Positions 53,020 to 61,568 are shown, numbered from the stretch's first letter. The stretch is DNA of 64,000 nt from Streptomyces sp. TLI_146 (GCF_002846415.1 NZ_PJMX01000001.1:8308001-8372000), one strand, 5' to 3'. Program-made: numbers and translations. The notes: generated by a model not told the origin, from the letters alone.

Positions 53020-54219
53020 ATGTCTGCCGCCCTGCGCCGCGTCACTCCCGCGGAGCGCCGTGCCCGTCTGGCCCGTCGGCACCTCCTGGCTCCTGACACC
53101 AGGGTGTCCGGGGCCCAGGACGTCGCACAGGCGCTGATCGGCCTTCACGCGACGGACCCGGCCACCGTCTTCCTCGGCGCCGCGACCCGCATGCACGCCC
53201 CGACGGTGGACGGCATCGACCGTGCCCTGTACGACCCGGCGGCGATGACGCGCCTGCGGTGCATGCGCCGCACCATGTTCGCCGTCCCCGCCGAGCTCGC
53301 ACCGGTGATCCAGGCCGCTGCCGTCAAGGACCCCCACCGCCACCGACCCGAGGCGGTCAAGCGACTCGGTGAGGCGGCCGGCTGGGGCCAAGCCCGCTAC
53401 ACGAGGGCCGAAGACGACCTACTGGCCGCCCTCGCCACACGCGGGGAAGCCACCGCCGCCGAACTCGCCGCCGACGTAGCCGACCTGGCCGAGCAGATCG
53501 TCACCTTCCCAGGGAAGCCGTACGAGTCCCGCCAGCGTGTGTGCGCCACCGTCCTGGGGGTGCTCGCCGCAGAAGGCCGTGTGCGCCGGACACGCCCGGC
53601 GGGGTCATGGACCTCCGCGCAGTTCCGCTGGACGACTGCCGACCCTCTGCCAGAACTCCCCGCCCCGGCAGCCCAGGCCGAGCTGGCCCGCCGCTATCTC
53701 GCCGCCTTCGGCCCCGCGACGGCCGATGACCTCAAGTGGTGGACCGGGTGGAGCATGACGCTCACCCGCAAAGCCCTCGCGGCCGTCGGCGCCGTCGAAG
53801 TAGCCCTGGACGAAGGGACCGGCTACCTCCTGGCCGACGACACCGAGCCCGCTCCGGAGCCCGAGCCCGCGGCAGCGCTGCTGCCCGGCCTGGACTCCAC
53901 CCCCATGGGTTGGCGCCACCGCGCCTTCTACCTCGAACCCGCCTACACCAAGGCCCTGTTCGACCGCAACGGCAACATCGGACCCACCCTCTGGTGGAAC
54001 GGAGCCGTCATCGGGGCCTGGGCCCAGCACCGCGACGGCCACATCAACCACCACCTGTTCACCGACCCAGGCGCCGCGGCCCGCACAGCCATCAGCACCG
54101 AGATCGACTGCCTGACCGCCTTCCTCGGTACCACCCGCGTCACCCCCTGCTACCGCACCCCACTCGAACGCGACCTGGCCGCCCAACCACTGCGACCACC
54201 GCACGCCGACCGCGCATAG
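53020..54219 (+). CDS. Winged-helix protein of the AlkZ/YcaQ (HTH_42) family
   Basis: A 399-residue protein of the family that includes the DNA glycosylases AlkZ and YcaQ/AlkX, with three winged-helix repeats. Visible: RRHLLAPDTRVSGAQDVAQA, RLRCMRRTMFAVPAELAPVI, LARRYLAAFGPATADDLKWW and LTRKALAAVGAVEVALDEGT. The catalytic Q-x-Q/Q-x-D place near residue 45 seems to read LHATD, so glycosylase activity is uncertain. ATG at 53020, weak ribosome site. Followed by a TetR gene on the same strand. Confidence 0.75.
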   Translation: MSAALRRVTPAERRARLARRHLLAPDTRVSGAQDVAQALIGLHATDPATVFLGAATRMHAPTVDGIDRALYDPAAMTRLRCMRRTMFAVPAELAPVIQAAAVKDPHRHRPEAVKRLGEAAGWGQARYTRAEDDLLAALATRGEATAAELAADVADLAEQIVTFPGKPYESRQRVCATVLGVLAAEGRVRRTRPAGSWTSAQFRWTTADPLPELPAPAAQAELARRYLAAFGPATADDLKWWTGWSMTLTRKALAAVGAVEVALDEGTGYLLADDTEPAPEPEPAAALLPGLDSTPMGWRHRAFYLEPAYTKALFDRNGNIGPTLWWNGAVIGAWAQHRDGHINHHLFTDPGAAARTAISTEIDCLTAFLGTTRVTPCYRTPLERDLAAQPLRPPHADRA

Positions 54220-54276
54220 GATCGGTTGCCGCACGCCGTAAGCCTTCCTCCGACCGCGAAAAGAGGCCTTGCCGCC

Positions 54277-54864
54277 ATGGCCGCCGACCAGCCCGCCCGG
54301 CGCCGCCGGGACCCGCAGCGCAGAATCGCGGAGATCGCCGAGGCCACCGAGCGCGTCATCGCCGCCCGCGGCATCGAAGGACTGACCCACCGGGCCGTCG
54401 CCGCAGAGGCCGGTGTGCCGCTGGGGGCCACCACGTACCACTTCGCCACCAAGGACGACCTCATCCAGGCCGCCCTGGAACGCGCCTACCAGCGCTACGC
54501 CACCACCCTCAAAGAGTGGGCCGCCAACCGGCCGACCCTGACCAGCAACCAGCTCGTGGTGTTGCTCACGGACGTCCTCATGAGCTGCTTCGGGCCCAAC
54601 CGCGACGCCGAGACCGTGGAACTGGAACTCTACGTCGCGGCCCTGCGCCGCCCGGCGCTGCGCCCCATCGTCGACCAGTACACCCAGACCACCACCGGCC
54701 TCCTGACGGGTTACGTCGACGAGACCACGGCCCGCGCCGCCACCGCCACCATGAACGGACTCACCCTGCGCGGCCTGGCCAGCACCCAACCCCCCACCCG
54801 GGACGAGGTCGAGGACATCCTCCGCCGCGTCATCACCCCCAACCCGCACGATGCCCCCGCCTGA
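54277..54864 (+). CDS. TetR-family regulator
   Basis: A 195-residue TetR protein. The N-terminal DNA-binding domain is RIAEIAEATERVIAARGIEG, then RAVAAEAGVPLGATTYHF (about 13-60). The helical ligand domain includes VELELYVAALRRPALRPIV. ATG at 54277 with AGAGG upstream. TAGGAT (54217-54222) is a plausible -10, so it may have its own promoter behind the winged-helix gene. Target unknown; the adjacent winged-helix gene is the first candidate. Confidence 0.88.
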   Translation: MAADQPARRRRDPQRRIAEIAEATERVIAARGIEGLTHRAVAAEAGVPLGATTYHFATKDDLIQAALERAYQRYATTLKEWAANRPTLTSNQLVVLLTDVLMSCFGPNRDAETVELELYVAALRRPALRPIVDQYTQTTTGLLTGYVDETTARAATATMNGLTLRGLASTQPPTRDEVEDILRRVITPNPHDAPA

Positions 54865-55043
54865 TGGTCCGGCGGGGGCGATCGTCGATGGTCGATGCTT
54901 CCGTGGCCGAGAGACTTGTCAGCCGTACCGAGAGCATTCGGCGGCGGCAGCCCGGACCTCGGAGCTCACCTTTGGCACATACCGGGGACCGGTAGGCCTC
55001 TCCAGCACCGCGCGGGGCGGGGAGAGGCCGCCGGGCTAGGGGC

Positions 55044-55823
55044 TCAGATCTCGCAGTTGCTCTCGGCCCCGAGGAAGGGTACGTCCTCGGAGCAGGTGTC
55101 CATGCCGCCACCGCCGTCCACGGTGCCGGTAGCCTCCGCGCCTACGTGGAGGTTGTCGTTGCCCGCCCCGCCCGCGACCGTGCAGTCGTTGGCGTCGACG
55201 ACGTCGATGGTGTCGCCGCCGCCCTCGCCCGCCAGCGTGCTGAGGGTGCAGACGCCGACGGTGAAGTTGTCGTCACCGTCGTCGCCGTGGATGCTGGCGG
55301 CGTCGCTGAGGCTGACGGTGCTGAGGTTGGCGAAGTCCCCTCCGGAGCCGAGGTGCATCTCGTCCGCGAGTACCGTGCCGAGAACGGTGACACGGTCGGC
55401 TCCGTCGGCGGTGTTGATAGTGCCGGAGTCGTTGCCGGTCACGGTGACGCGGTCGTCGCCGCCGCCCGTACTGATCGTGCCGAGGGAGTTGCCGAGGACT
55501 TGGACCGTGTCGTCGCCGATCCCGGTGTCGAACGCCGCGCCGTCCGCGCTGCCCGCCGAGATGAAGTCGTTCCCGGCGCCGGAGTTCACATTGCCGCTGG
55601 CGTTCGCCACGATGGTGATCGTGTCGTTGCCACCGAGGCTGTTGATGGTCTGGCCGGGCAGCAGGAACGGGCAGTTGATGGTGTCGTTGCCGTTGGTCTC
55701 CGAGCCTGTGCACTGCGCGGGCAGCGCGGAAGCGGTCGTGGCCGAAAGTCCGACAACCCCGATGGACATGAACGCCACGGCGGCCACCCAGGCCATGCCG
55801 CGACGCAGGGGAATCGCATACAT
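55044..55823 (-). CDS. Secreted RTX-like calcium-binding repeat protein
   Basis: A 259-residue exported protein: signal peptide (MAWVAAVAFMSIGVVGLSA, cleavage after ASA near residue 33) and a series of Gly/Asp/Asn repeats of the hemolysin-type kind (INSLGGNDTITIVANASG, NVNSGAGNDFISAGSADG, ISTGGGDDRVTVTGNDSG, GGAGNDNLHVGAEATG). Each GGxGxD-like turn can bind calcium in a parallel beta-roll. Three Cys pairs are possible (QCTGSE, NCPF, VCTL, DCTV, TCSED, NCEI). No catalytic domain; a surface or matrix role is inferred. Confidence 0.82.
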   Translation of the reverse strand: MYAIPLRRGMAWVAAVAFMSIGVVGLSATTASALPAQCTGSETNGNDTINCPFLLPGQTINSLGGNDTITIVANASGNVNSGAGNDFISAGSADGAAFDTGIGDDTVQVLGNSLGTISTGGGDDRVTVTGNDSGTINTADGADRVTVLGTVLADEMHLGSGGDFANLSTVSLSDAASIHGDDGDDNFTVGVCTLSTLAGEGGGDTIDVVDANDCTVAGGAGNDNLHVGAEATGTVDGGGGMDTCSEDVPFLGAESNCEI

Positions 55824-56314
55824 CAGAGGGCTCCTCTCCGCCCGGCCCCCGATGTACGGGGCAACCGCGCGGGACCAGTTCGAGTGCGAGGGTCCGCCGG
55901 ATGGCGGGGGAGCGGGGGAAGGCGCAGTTCACGCTCCAGGCGCCACCACCGAGGCTTGAAGTGTGCGCGCTATTGGCTGAAAACATGAGGCGTGCGCAAC
56001 GACGCTCGGTGGTGCGATCCAGCGCCCGGACGCCTACGAGCGCGGTTCTTTGGGGAGCCGGGCCACCAGGGAGACCTGGGATTGTCCCTGGGGCGACTGG
56101 CTACGGGGGGAGTGCGGCGGCTGCGAAGGAGCTGCTGGGAGGGGCGGGATGCACCTGGCTGCCTCGTTGGGCGTAACCATGCCGCCTGGGGCGAGGCATC
56201 GGCCTCGCCGCGCTCAGGCCAGACAACTCCGGCAGCAGTACCATTAGTTGAAGGCCGTGTGCCTACCCGAGAGCCTACCGTCGGACTGTGCCGGGGTTGA
56301 TACCCAGCCGTCCC
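55824..56314. other. Gene-free stretch with one hairpin
   Basis: No coding region is recognised in these 491 bases. GGCGAGGC-ATCG-GCCTCGCC (56190-56209) is a perfect 8-bp hairpin about 105 bp past the stop of the GNAT gene and may terminate it. Confidence 0.5.
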
Positions 56315-56896
56315 CTAAAGGGCCGGAGTGGGCACGGTCGACGACTGCCACTCCCGCCTGAGCAGCCCGAACACCCACGTGTCGGATACCTCGCCGTTCA
56401 CGACGCAGTCTTCCCGCAGCGTTCCTTCCCGTACGAATCCGTTTTTCTCCAGAACCCGGGCAGATGCCACGTTGCGCGTATCGGCCTCGGCTTGCACTCG
56501 GTTGAGGTCCAGTGTGTCGAATGCCCACTGCAGCAAGGCATGCGCGGCTTCCGTCGCGTAGCCGTGGCCCCACATCGCATCGTCGAGGACGTAGCCCAAC
56601 GACGCGCTGCGATTGTCCGGATCCCATTGGGTCAGACCGCACCAGCCGACGAAGGCTCCGTCAGAAACACGATCTATGGCCACCCGCGCCCCGGTACCCT
56701 CTTCCGCCATCTTCCCGCACATCGCGATGAAACGGTCGGCACGAGCCCGTTCGTTCCACGGCGCGGAGTCCCAGTACCGCATCACATGGGTGCTGCTGTG
56801 CAGCGCGAAGAGGTGGTCCGCGTCGGCGTCGGCGAAGGGGCGCAGTCGCAGGCGGGCGGTGGACAGTATGGGAGTGGGCAAAGTCATGCGCACCAT
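56315..56896 (-). CDS. RimJ/RimL-type GNAT acetyltransferase
   Basis: A 193-residue GNAT enzyme of the ribosomal-protein N-acetyltransferase-like group: ILSTARLRLRPFADADADHL at the start, GWCGLTQWDPDNRSASLGYV, the acetyl-CoA loop MWGHGYATEAAHALLQWAF (about 110-128) and ADTRNVASARVLEKNGFV. True substrate probably a small molecule or a protein N-terminus. ATG at 56896 with GAGG seven bases upstream; ATG 56887 is an alternative. Confidence 0.87.
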   Translation of the reverse strand: MVRMTLPTPILSTARLRLRPFADADADHLFALHSSTHVMRYWDSAPWNERARADRFIAMCGKMAEEGTGARVAIDRVSDGAFVGWCGLTQWDPDNRSASLGYVLDDAMWGHGYATEAAHALLQWAFDTLDLNRVQAEADTRNVASARVLEKNGFVREGTLREDCVVNGEVSDTWVFGLLRREWQSSTVPTPAL

Positions 56897-57190
56897 GTTG
56901 CGTCCTCAACGGGCGGGCAGAACAGCGGATATCCGATCCCGGTCTGCTCCTCACGATCAAGGCGCCGCCTGCCGATAGATCGTGCACGCCTTCAACCAGC
57001 ACCCCGACCATGCGTTCAAGGGCCGCGAACGGCCCGACTGCTCGGCATACCTGTCGGCGACCCAAGTAGGTTCCTCGGGCATGGCCGTTCGTGCCGGATC
57101 GCGGAGGGGCACGGCGCGGTGATCAGGCCCGCATGTTTCCACGGGACTGGGTTGGCTCATAGGGGAGATGGGTGGGAAGGCCCACGGCGC

Positions 57191-57228
57191 GGCGCGCTGG
57201 TTACAGGCTCGCCTGTAACCAGCGCGCC
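57191..57228. terminator. 38-bp near-perfect palindrome (terminator)
   Basis: GGCGCGCTGGTTACAGGC (57191-57208), TC, then GCCTGTAACCAGCGCGCC (57211-57228): an 18-bp perfect stem with almost no loop, 25 bp past the stop of the DUF2267 gene. Strong terminator; cruciform-like. The rest of the 356-bp gap 56897-57252 has no recognised gene, only a weak reverse frame (56957-57160). Confidence 0.75.
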
Positions 57229-57252
57229 CGGTGCCGGAGGGGTACGGCTTGC

Positions 57253-57648
57253 TCAGGCCGCCGGGGTGAGTTCGGCGCGGCCGAACAGCAGGGCGAAGCC
57301 CGAGGGGAGCTCGTGCACGATGCGGGTGACCAGGTCCGGGCCGGCCAGGTTCGCGACGGCCGCGAAGACGGTCCCCGTATCCCAGCGGGCGGCGGCTTGA
57401 GAGGTGCCGGAGCGGGCGGCGAGGTCCTTGACGAATGCCCAGCCCGTCAGCGGCTGGGTGTCGGGGACCTGCGCGGTGAGCACCCGTGCGGCCTCGAAGG
57501 GCAGACGGGCCGCGAGGTCGACGCGTTCCTCTCCGGTCAGCTGGCGACCCAGGCCCGCCAGGACCAGCCGGACGACTTGTTCGGCCCGCTCGCGGGTGGG
57601 ATAGGCGCCTTCGTAGCGGACCTTCTCCAGCAGCTGCTCGTACGACAT
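57253..57648 (-). CDS. DUF2267 protein
   Basis: A 131-residue helical protein of the DUF2267 family: YEQLLEKVRYEGAYPTRERA, VVRLVLAGLGRQLTGEERVD, LAARLPFEAARVLTAQVPD, FVKDLAARSGTS, VFAAVANLAGPDLVTRIVHE, LPSGFALLFG. Proteins of this family often sit near stress genes (here hsp18 is 435 bp away) but have no known biochemical role. ATG at 57648; no strong ribosome site, so the start could differ by a few codons. Confidence 0.82.
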   Translation of the reverse strand: MSYEQLLEKVRYEGAYPTRERAEQVVRLVLAGLGRQLTGEERVDLAARLPFEAARVLTAQVPDTQPLTGWAFVKDLAARSGTSQAAARWDTGTVFAAVANLAGPDLVTRIVHELPSGFALLFGRAELTPAA

Positions 57649-58083
57649 CACAGGTGACTGCGGCGGGAGGTGCGGGGCGGAGAACACGTGGTGTGGTTGC
57701 CTTTCTGCCGCTGGGGACGCTGGTCCACCAAGGCGGCTCGATAGGTCGGGTGGGCTGATGACCGCCGGGAAGGAAGAGGTCGCGGCCGGGCGGTGGGGGC
57801 AGGAGGGCCTGACCCGGCCGGTCCTCGTCGGCAGTGTCGGTGACCGCGAGGGGGACGGCGCTGACGTACGTGTGGCTGCGGATGCCCGTGGGGACGCCTC
57901 GGGCCGGGTGCCAGGAATCGGCGCGCAGGGCAAAGCCCTTCGCGAAGCGTGCCCATGAGCTGGGCGCAGATATCGCCGACGCTGCCGCCCTTGCCCGGTC
58001 GTCAGGGGCGGCGGAGGATTGGGTGAGGGGAGATCAGATACTGCCCGTCCTCCGCCGCTGGCCGCGTGCCGTGCCACACCGGC
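57649..58083. other. Intergenic, nothing recognised
   Basis: These 435 bases between the DUF2267 and hsp18 genes show open frames on both strands but no family resemblance, no ribosome site before a credible start, and no clear repeats. Probably the DUF2267 promoter and the 3' side of hsp18. Confidence 0.4.
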
Positions 58084-58515
58084 TCAGCCGGAGATCTCCT
58101 TGGGCCCGGAGCCGACACCGATGGAGATCTTGCGGGGCTTGGCGCGCTCGGCGATCGGGATCCGCAGAGTGAGCACGCCCGCGTCGTAGTCGGCCCGGAT
58201 GTGCTCGGTGTCCAGGGTGTCGGCCAGCACGATCTGGCGAGAGAAGACGCCCAGCGGCCGCTCGGAGAGCTCCATCTGTACGTCGTTGTCCTGCACCGCC
58301 GGTCGTCGCTCGGCCTTGACGGTCAGCATGTTGCGCTCCACGTCGATGTCGAGCGCGTCCGCGCTGACACCGGGGATGTCGAAGGCCACTACGTACTGGT
58401 CGCCCTCCCGGTAGGCGTCCATCGGCATCGGCGACGGCCTCGACCAGGTGCCCGGGCCCACCAGATGCTGCGCCAGCCGGTCCAGCTCACGGAAGGGGTC
58501 AGTGCGCATCAACAT
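58084..58515 (-). CDS. hsp18: Small heat-shock protein Hsp20/Hsp18
   Basis: A 143-residue alpha-crystallin-type chaperone: N-terminal MLMRTDPFRELDRLAQHLVG, the crystallin core YVVAFDIPGVSADALDIDVE (about 42-61), the motif FSRQIVLADTLDTEHIRADY, and GVLTLRIPIAERAKPRKISI with the I-x-I-like tail. It holds unfolded proteins during heat stress. ATG at 58515 with GGAGGTG upstream. A RheA-type operator lies 67 bp upstream, and a divergent regulator remnant beyond, the same layout as S. albus hsp18-rheA. Confidence 0.92.
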   Translation of the reverse strand: MLMRTDPFRELDRLAQHLVGPGTWSRPSPMPMDAYREGDQYVVAFDIPGVSADALDIDVERNMLTVKAERRPAVQDNDVQMELSERPLGVFSRQIVLADTLDTEHIRADYDAGVLTLRIPIAERAKPRKISIGVGSGPKEISG

Positions 58516-58581
58516 CGTGAAAACACCTCCAGCAGGTTCAGGCAGTGGCTGCCAATGCGCTTCACTGAAACCGTTGTAACA

Positions 58582-58600
58582 TGTCATCCAATGGATGACA
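58582..58600. promoter_or_regulatory. RheA-type heat-shock operator
   Basis: TGTCATCCAATGGATGACA, a perfect 9-1-9 palindrome identical to the published RheA target TGTCATC-N5-GATGACA of Streptomyces hsp18. It lies between hsp18 and its divergent regulator remnant. Confidence 0.88.
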
Positions 58601-58609
58601 AACATAGAC

Positions 58610-58626
58610 GTCATCTATTGGTTGAC
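58610..58626. promoter_or_regulatory. Second, imperfect heat-shock operator
   Basis: GTCATC-TATTG-GTTGAC, same half-site pattern as the main operator with two mismatched positions, centred 27 bp away on the regulator side. May serve autoregulation. Confidence 0.55.
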
Positions 58627-58639
58627 TTGGGAGGTGCCT

Positions 58640-59190
58640 GTGTCCGCAGCCGAAGAATCGGCCCCCACCGGGCCCGGCCCGAAGGGCCCGGCCTCGTTCC
58701 TCGCCGCCGCGGCGGCCCTGCAGGCGATAGAGGACGCCCTGAATACCGCCCCGCAGCCCTCCTCCAGCGCCCCCGGTACCGCCGGGCCGGGACCGGAACA
58801 GGCGCTGGCCTCCCTCATGCTGCTGCGGCAGGTCCGCGAACAGCTCGCCGGTTGGGAAACCGGCCTGATCGAAACCGAGCTGCGCCCTCGTACGCGTACG
58901 GGTGGCTGTTACGGCTGCCGCGTGTGGGCTGGCAAAGGGCGGCCGCGCTACATCCGGCCACGTACTCAGGCAGCGCAGGGGCCACCCGCGCAGCCGCGCG
59001 TCCCGAGATCACTTCAGATCACCGCTGCGGATCTTGCAGGTCCGAACCCCTGCCGCCCGGACGACCTGGCGGTACAACGTCGTGAAAGCGCCCGCATCCG
59101 CATTCGCATCCGCAGCGAGAAGGGCATTCGCTGGGTGGACGCACTCTCGTCGTCGCAGTCTGACCGGCGCACGGCGAGGGGTCCCGCCGT
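58640..59190 (+). pseudogene. Hsp18 transcriptional regulator (RheA-like), apparently decayed
   Basis: GTG 58640 (GGGAGG five bases upstream) opens a frame whose first about 75 residues match the HSP18-regulator family: FLAAAAALQAIEDALNTAPQ, SLMLLRQVREQLAGWETGLI. After ETE the expected helix-turn-helix (typically ASWADLAPALGVASRQAAERRY) is scrambled; GCRVWAGKGRPRYIRPRTQ keeps only its outline. Further family-like text (SRDHFRSPLRILQVR) lies in another frame. At least one small deletion and frameshift are inferred. The frame runs on to 59308, overlapping the GNAT gene, which supports loss of the true end. Confidence 0.6.
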
Positions 59191-59205
59191 GCCCGGATGT
59201 GGAGA

Positions 59206-59703
59206 TCAGACAGCGGCCAGACTCTTCGCCATGACCCGCTCCCTGCCCACACCATCGGGCAGAAGATCGCCAGGCTCACCCGTGTCCGTGAAACCGTGCC
59301 GCTCATAGAGCGCGGTGGCCTTGTGGTTGTCCGGCATGACGGACAACCGCAGCGTGGTGGCACCGCGTTGCGCACCCCACCGCTCGACCGCCTGGATCAG
59401 GCAGTCACCCACGCCCTTGCCCCGAGCCGCGGGGCTGACCCACATCGAGATCAACTCCACGTTCTCCACCTCCTCGCCCGGCACTCCGCTGGCCATGCCC
59501 ACCGGAAGGCCGTCGAGGAGCGCGACGAGATCGTGTGCGCCAGGAATCGACAGACGGGCACGCCAGCGTTCCTCTTGGTCGCCGGAGCCCTGCCACTGGG
59601 CCAGCGTCGATCCGAACGCGTAGGGCGCCTCAGTAAGCGCGGCCAGTCGCACCTCCCGCCAAAGGGGCCAGTCATCTGATTCCAGAGTGCGTAGTTCAAG
59701 CAT
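59206..59703 (-). CDS. GNAT N-acetyltransferase
   Basis: A 165-residue GNAT enzyme: LELRTLESDDWPLWREVRLA, then LISMWVSPAARGKGVGDCLI (acetyl-CoA loop RGKGVG, about 93-98), LRLSVMPDNHKATALYERHG and GFTDTGEPG. This is the common one-domain type acting on small amines. ATG at 59703. No operon partner. Confidence 0.88.
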   Translation of the reverse strand: MLELRTLESDDWPLWREVRLAALTEAPYAFGSTLAQWQGSGDQEERWRARLSIPGAHDLVALLDGLPVGMASGVPGEEVENVELISMWVSPAARGKGVGDCLIQAVERWGAQRGATTLRLSVMPDNHKATALYERHGFTDTGEPGDLLPDGVGRERVMAKSLAAV

Positions 59704-59983
59704 GATCCAGACCCTGCCCGCCCGCCGGGGCGGACGGCAAGTTGTTTACGACCGTGCAAACGAGGTCGTTCAGCCCTGCGACCAGCTGAATCCGGGGATC
59801 CGGACTTCGGTGTTGTCCAGCCGTCGCGTTCCGCGTCGAGAGCGCGGACCAGTAGGGCAACGCCTCGATAGTGACGGTGCACGAGGTGTACGTAAGAGTG
59901 TTCCGGATCAGGCGCCCACGCGCGCGCCGCCAACTTGCGTGAGGCAGCGTGTGAGCGCCCGTTTGCCGACTGCTGACGGTAGG
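59704..59983 (-). other. Intergenic with a weak reverse reading frame
   Basis: A reverse frame contains ARAWAPDPEHSYVHLVHRHY, RGVALLVRALDAERD, which looks protein-like, but G/C of third positions is only about 70%, and neither start nor end is convincing. Possibly a gene fragment. Confidence 0.2.
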
Positions 59984-60331
59984 TCAGAAGTGGCGCCAGC
60001 CGCCGCAGTCGTAGAGGTCGCCGCCGTCCCAGTTGCAGATACGGGCCTGGGCGACGGGTGAGCCGAACCAGTTCTCGGCGAAGCCGTGGTCGTCGCGGGT
60101 CACGACGCGCACGGCAGCCCCGTTGCGCAGACGGATGGACAGGCCGGCGCCGTGGCCGTCGTTGCTGTAGTCCTTGATCGAGGCGTAGACGCCGTCGACA
60201 TAGCCGTAGTCGCACAAACTGCCGGAGCAGCTGGACCACGGGGTGGAGGCGCTGGCCGGGACGGTGGTCATGAGCACGGCCGCGGCGGCGACGGGCAGCG
60301 CGGTCGTCAGCAGGTGCTTGATCCTGATCAT
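59984..60331 (-). CDS. Small secreted Cys-containing protein
   Basis: A 115-residue protein with a signal peptide (LLTTALPVAAAAVLMTTVPA, cleavage after ASA near residue 29). The mature domain of about 86 residues has four Cys (SSCSGSLCDYGYVDG, ARICNWDGGDLYDCGGW), enough for two disulfides, and is rich in aromatic and Gly residues. No family recognised; could be a secreted antimicrobial or inhibitor-like protein. ATG at 60331. Confidence 0.7.
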   Translation of the reverse strand: MIRIKHLLTTALPVAAAAVLMTTVPASASTPWSSCSGSLCDYGYVDGVYASIKDYSNDGHGAGLSIRLRNGAAVRVVTRDDHGFAENWFGSPVAQARICNWDGGDLYDCGGWRHF

Positions 60332-60562
60332 TGTGTTTCCCCTGTCGGTGACGGTGAATGTGTGTGGGGAAAGCGCGGCGGGCCCCGCCTCTGGTGGCTC
60401 GCGGCCCGGCCGGGCTCAACCCCATGCTGCGGACAGGGCGCATTTGTCCGGCAGACCGCTCGATGGGCGGCGCAGGCCAGGCGTATGCGGGCGGTGGACA
60501 AAGGGGGTTGTCCGCCGGACATCGCCAGCGGGAGCGAGGGCTGTTCGGACCGGACTGGTATC

Positions 60563-60589
60563 TTGAACGCGTTCAAGTGAACGTGTTCA
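60563..60589. promoter_or_regulatory. Tandem GAAC/GTTC operators
   Basis: TTGAACGCGTTCAA (60563-60576, perfect palindrome) followed after one base by TGAACGTGTTCA (60578-60589, near-perfect). Ends 14 bp before the start of the membrane protein gene at 60604; typical of a TetR-type repressor bound as two dimers over the promoter or transcription start. Confidence 0.75.
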
Positions 60590-60603
60590 AAACGGGGGTG
60601 GTC

Positions 60604-61278
60604 ATGAAGGCCGGACAGCTCGACGAAACCGGTGTCCACGCACTGCAACGGGCTCTCGCCGTGGGCGCGGTGCTGGCCGGAGTGCCGGTGGTGCTCTTCG
60701 GCCTGTGGTCCAACTTCAGCTACCTGTACCTGATGGCCGGCGCGTCCCTCACAGCGCCGCTTCTGTGTCTGCGGCGCCCGAAACACTTCACCCGCGCCTG
60801 CGCGATCGTCGGGCTGGTCCTCATCGGCTGGGGGGTGCTGGGCGTCTTCCTGGGGATGTTCCTGTTCTGGCCGGCGGCGGTACTCCTGCTGCTGGCGGGG
60901 TTCGCCAGCCCGAGGCGCCACCCCGTCACCGCGTGGACCATGGGCGGCCTCGGCGCCCTGGTGGCGGCAGGGGTGCTCACCGGTGCGGCGGTTTTCGTCT
61001 GGTCCCTAGTCATCAACCCCTCCCTGGCGAAACCGCACACGTACCGGGCCGCCACCGATCCGGGTTGGTTCCGCGACGGCGTCGGGGACGCGCAGGAGCG
61101 CCTTCGCGGATTCGGGGCGACCGAGGTGTACGGAAACGAGTCGGACCAGGGCTCTTTCCTGGAGGTCCGGTTCCCTGACGACCTGCCACCGGCCCGGCGC
61201 GCGGACCTGAAGAAGGAGATCGGGCGGCTTCCGGGCATCCGGTGGGTCGAGCTGTGCTCGGTACGCAAGTGCGGCTGA
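60604..61278 (+). CDS. Membrane protein, unknown function
   Basis: A 224-residue protein with four or five hydrophobic helices in its first 140 residues (ALAVGAVLAGVPVVLFGLW, YLYLMAGASLTAPLLC, AIVGLVLIGWGVLGVFLGMF, GALVAAGVLTGAAVFVWSLV). A soluble C-terminal domain follows (DGVGDAQERLRGFGATEVYG, FLEVRFPDDLPPARRADLKK, IGRLPGIRWVELCSVRKCG). No family recognised. ATG at 60604, GGGGGTGG upstream, and tandem palindromes directly before. Probably repressed by an unidentified TetR-type factor. Confidence 0.7.
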   Translation: MKAGQLDETGVHALQRALAVGAVLAGVPVVLFGLWSNFSYLYLMAGASLTAPLLCLRRPKHFTRACAIVGLVLIGWGVLGVFLGMFLFWPAAVLLLLAGFASPRRHPVTAWTMGGLGALVAAGVLTGAAVFVWSLVINPSLAKPHTYRAATDPGWFRDGVGDAQERLRGFGATEVYGNESDQGSFLEVRFPDDLPPARRADLKKEIGRLPGIRWVELCSVRKCG

Positions 61279-61540
61279 CCGGCGAATCGCCCACCGGCGC
61301 CGGGCCGGGGGGCCTGGGCCCGCGGGCCACGGCCTTGCCCCGGGCGCTGCGTCCCGCCTCGCCGCCACTGCGCGAGAAATTCGCCTCGTACTTCCAACGC
61401 CGTGCCTCCGCCTGGTCCTTGTGCCCTGGTCGCTGTCTCGGACGTCGGCTGGCAACCTGCCGAGAGCGGCAACCCGCCTAGCGCGGCACCAGGATTCGGC
61501 GGGCGAGGTGGACAAGGTGGCGTGGCGCCAGGCTTGTTCT

Positions 61541-61554
61541 TGAATGGTTGTTCA
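61541..61554. promoter_or_regulatory. TetR operator (autoregulation)
   Basis: TGAATGGTTGTTCA, 14 bp before the start of the tetR gene. Shares the TGAAT-N4-[AG]TTCA pattern with the site before the quinone oxidoreductase gene. Confidence 0.6.
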
Positions 61555-61568
61555 TGTATTTTTCTGCC

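Noticed and set aside
55044..55823. Gly/Asp repeats as a CRISPR-like or DNA repeat array
   Set aside because: The repeats are at protein level (calcium-binding turns); the DNA units vary and there are no spacers.
57758..57958. Forward ORF between DUF2267 and hsp18 genes
   Set aside because: Low-complexity Gly/Ala/Val/Asp text, no ribosome site and no family resemblance.
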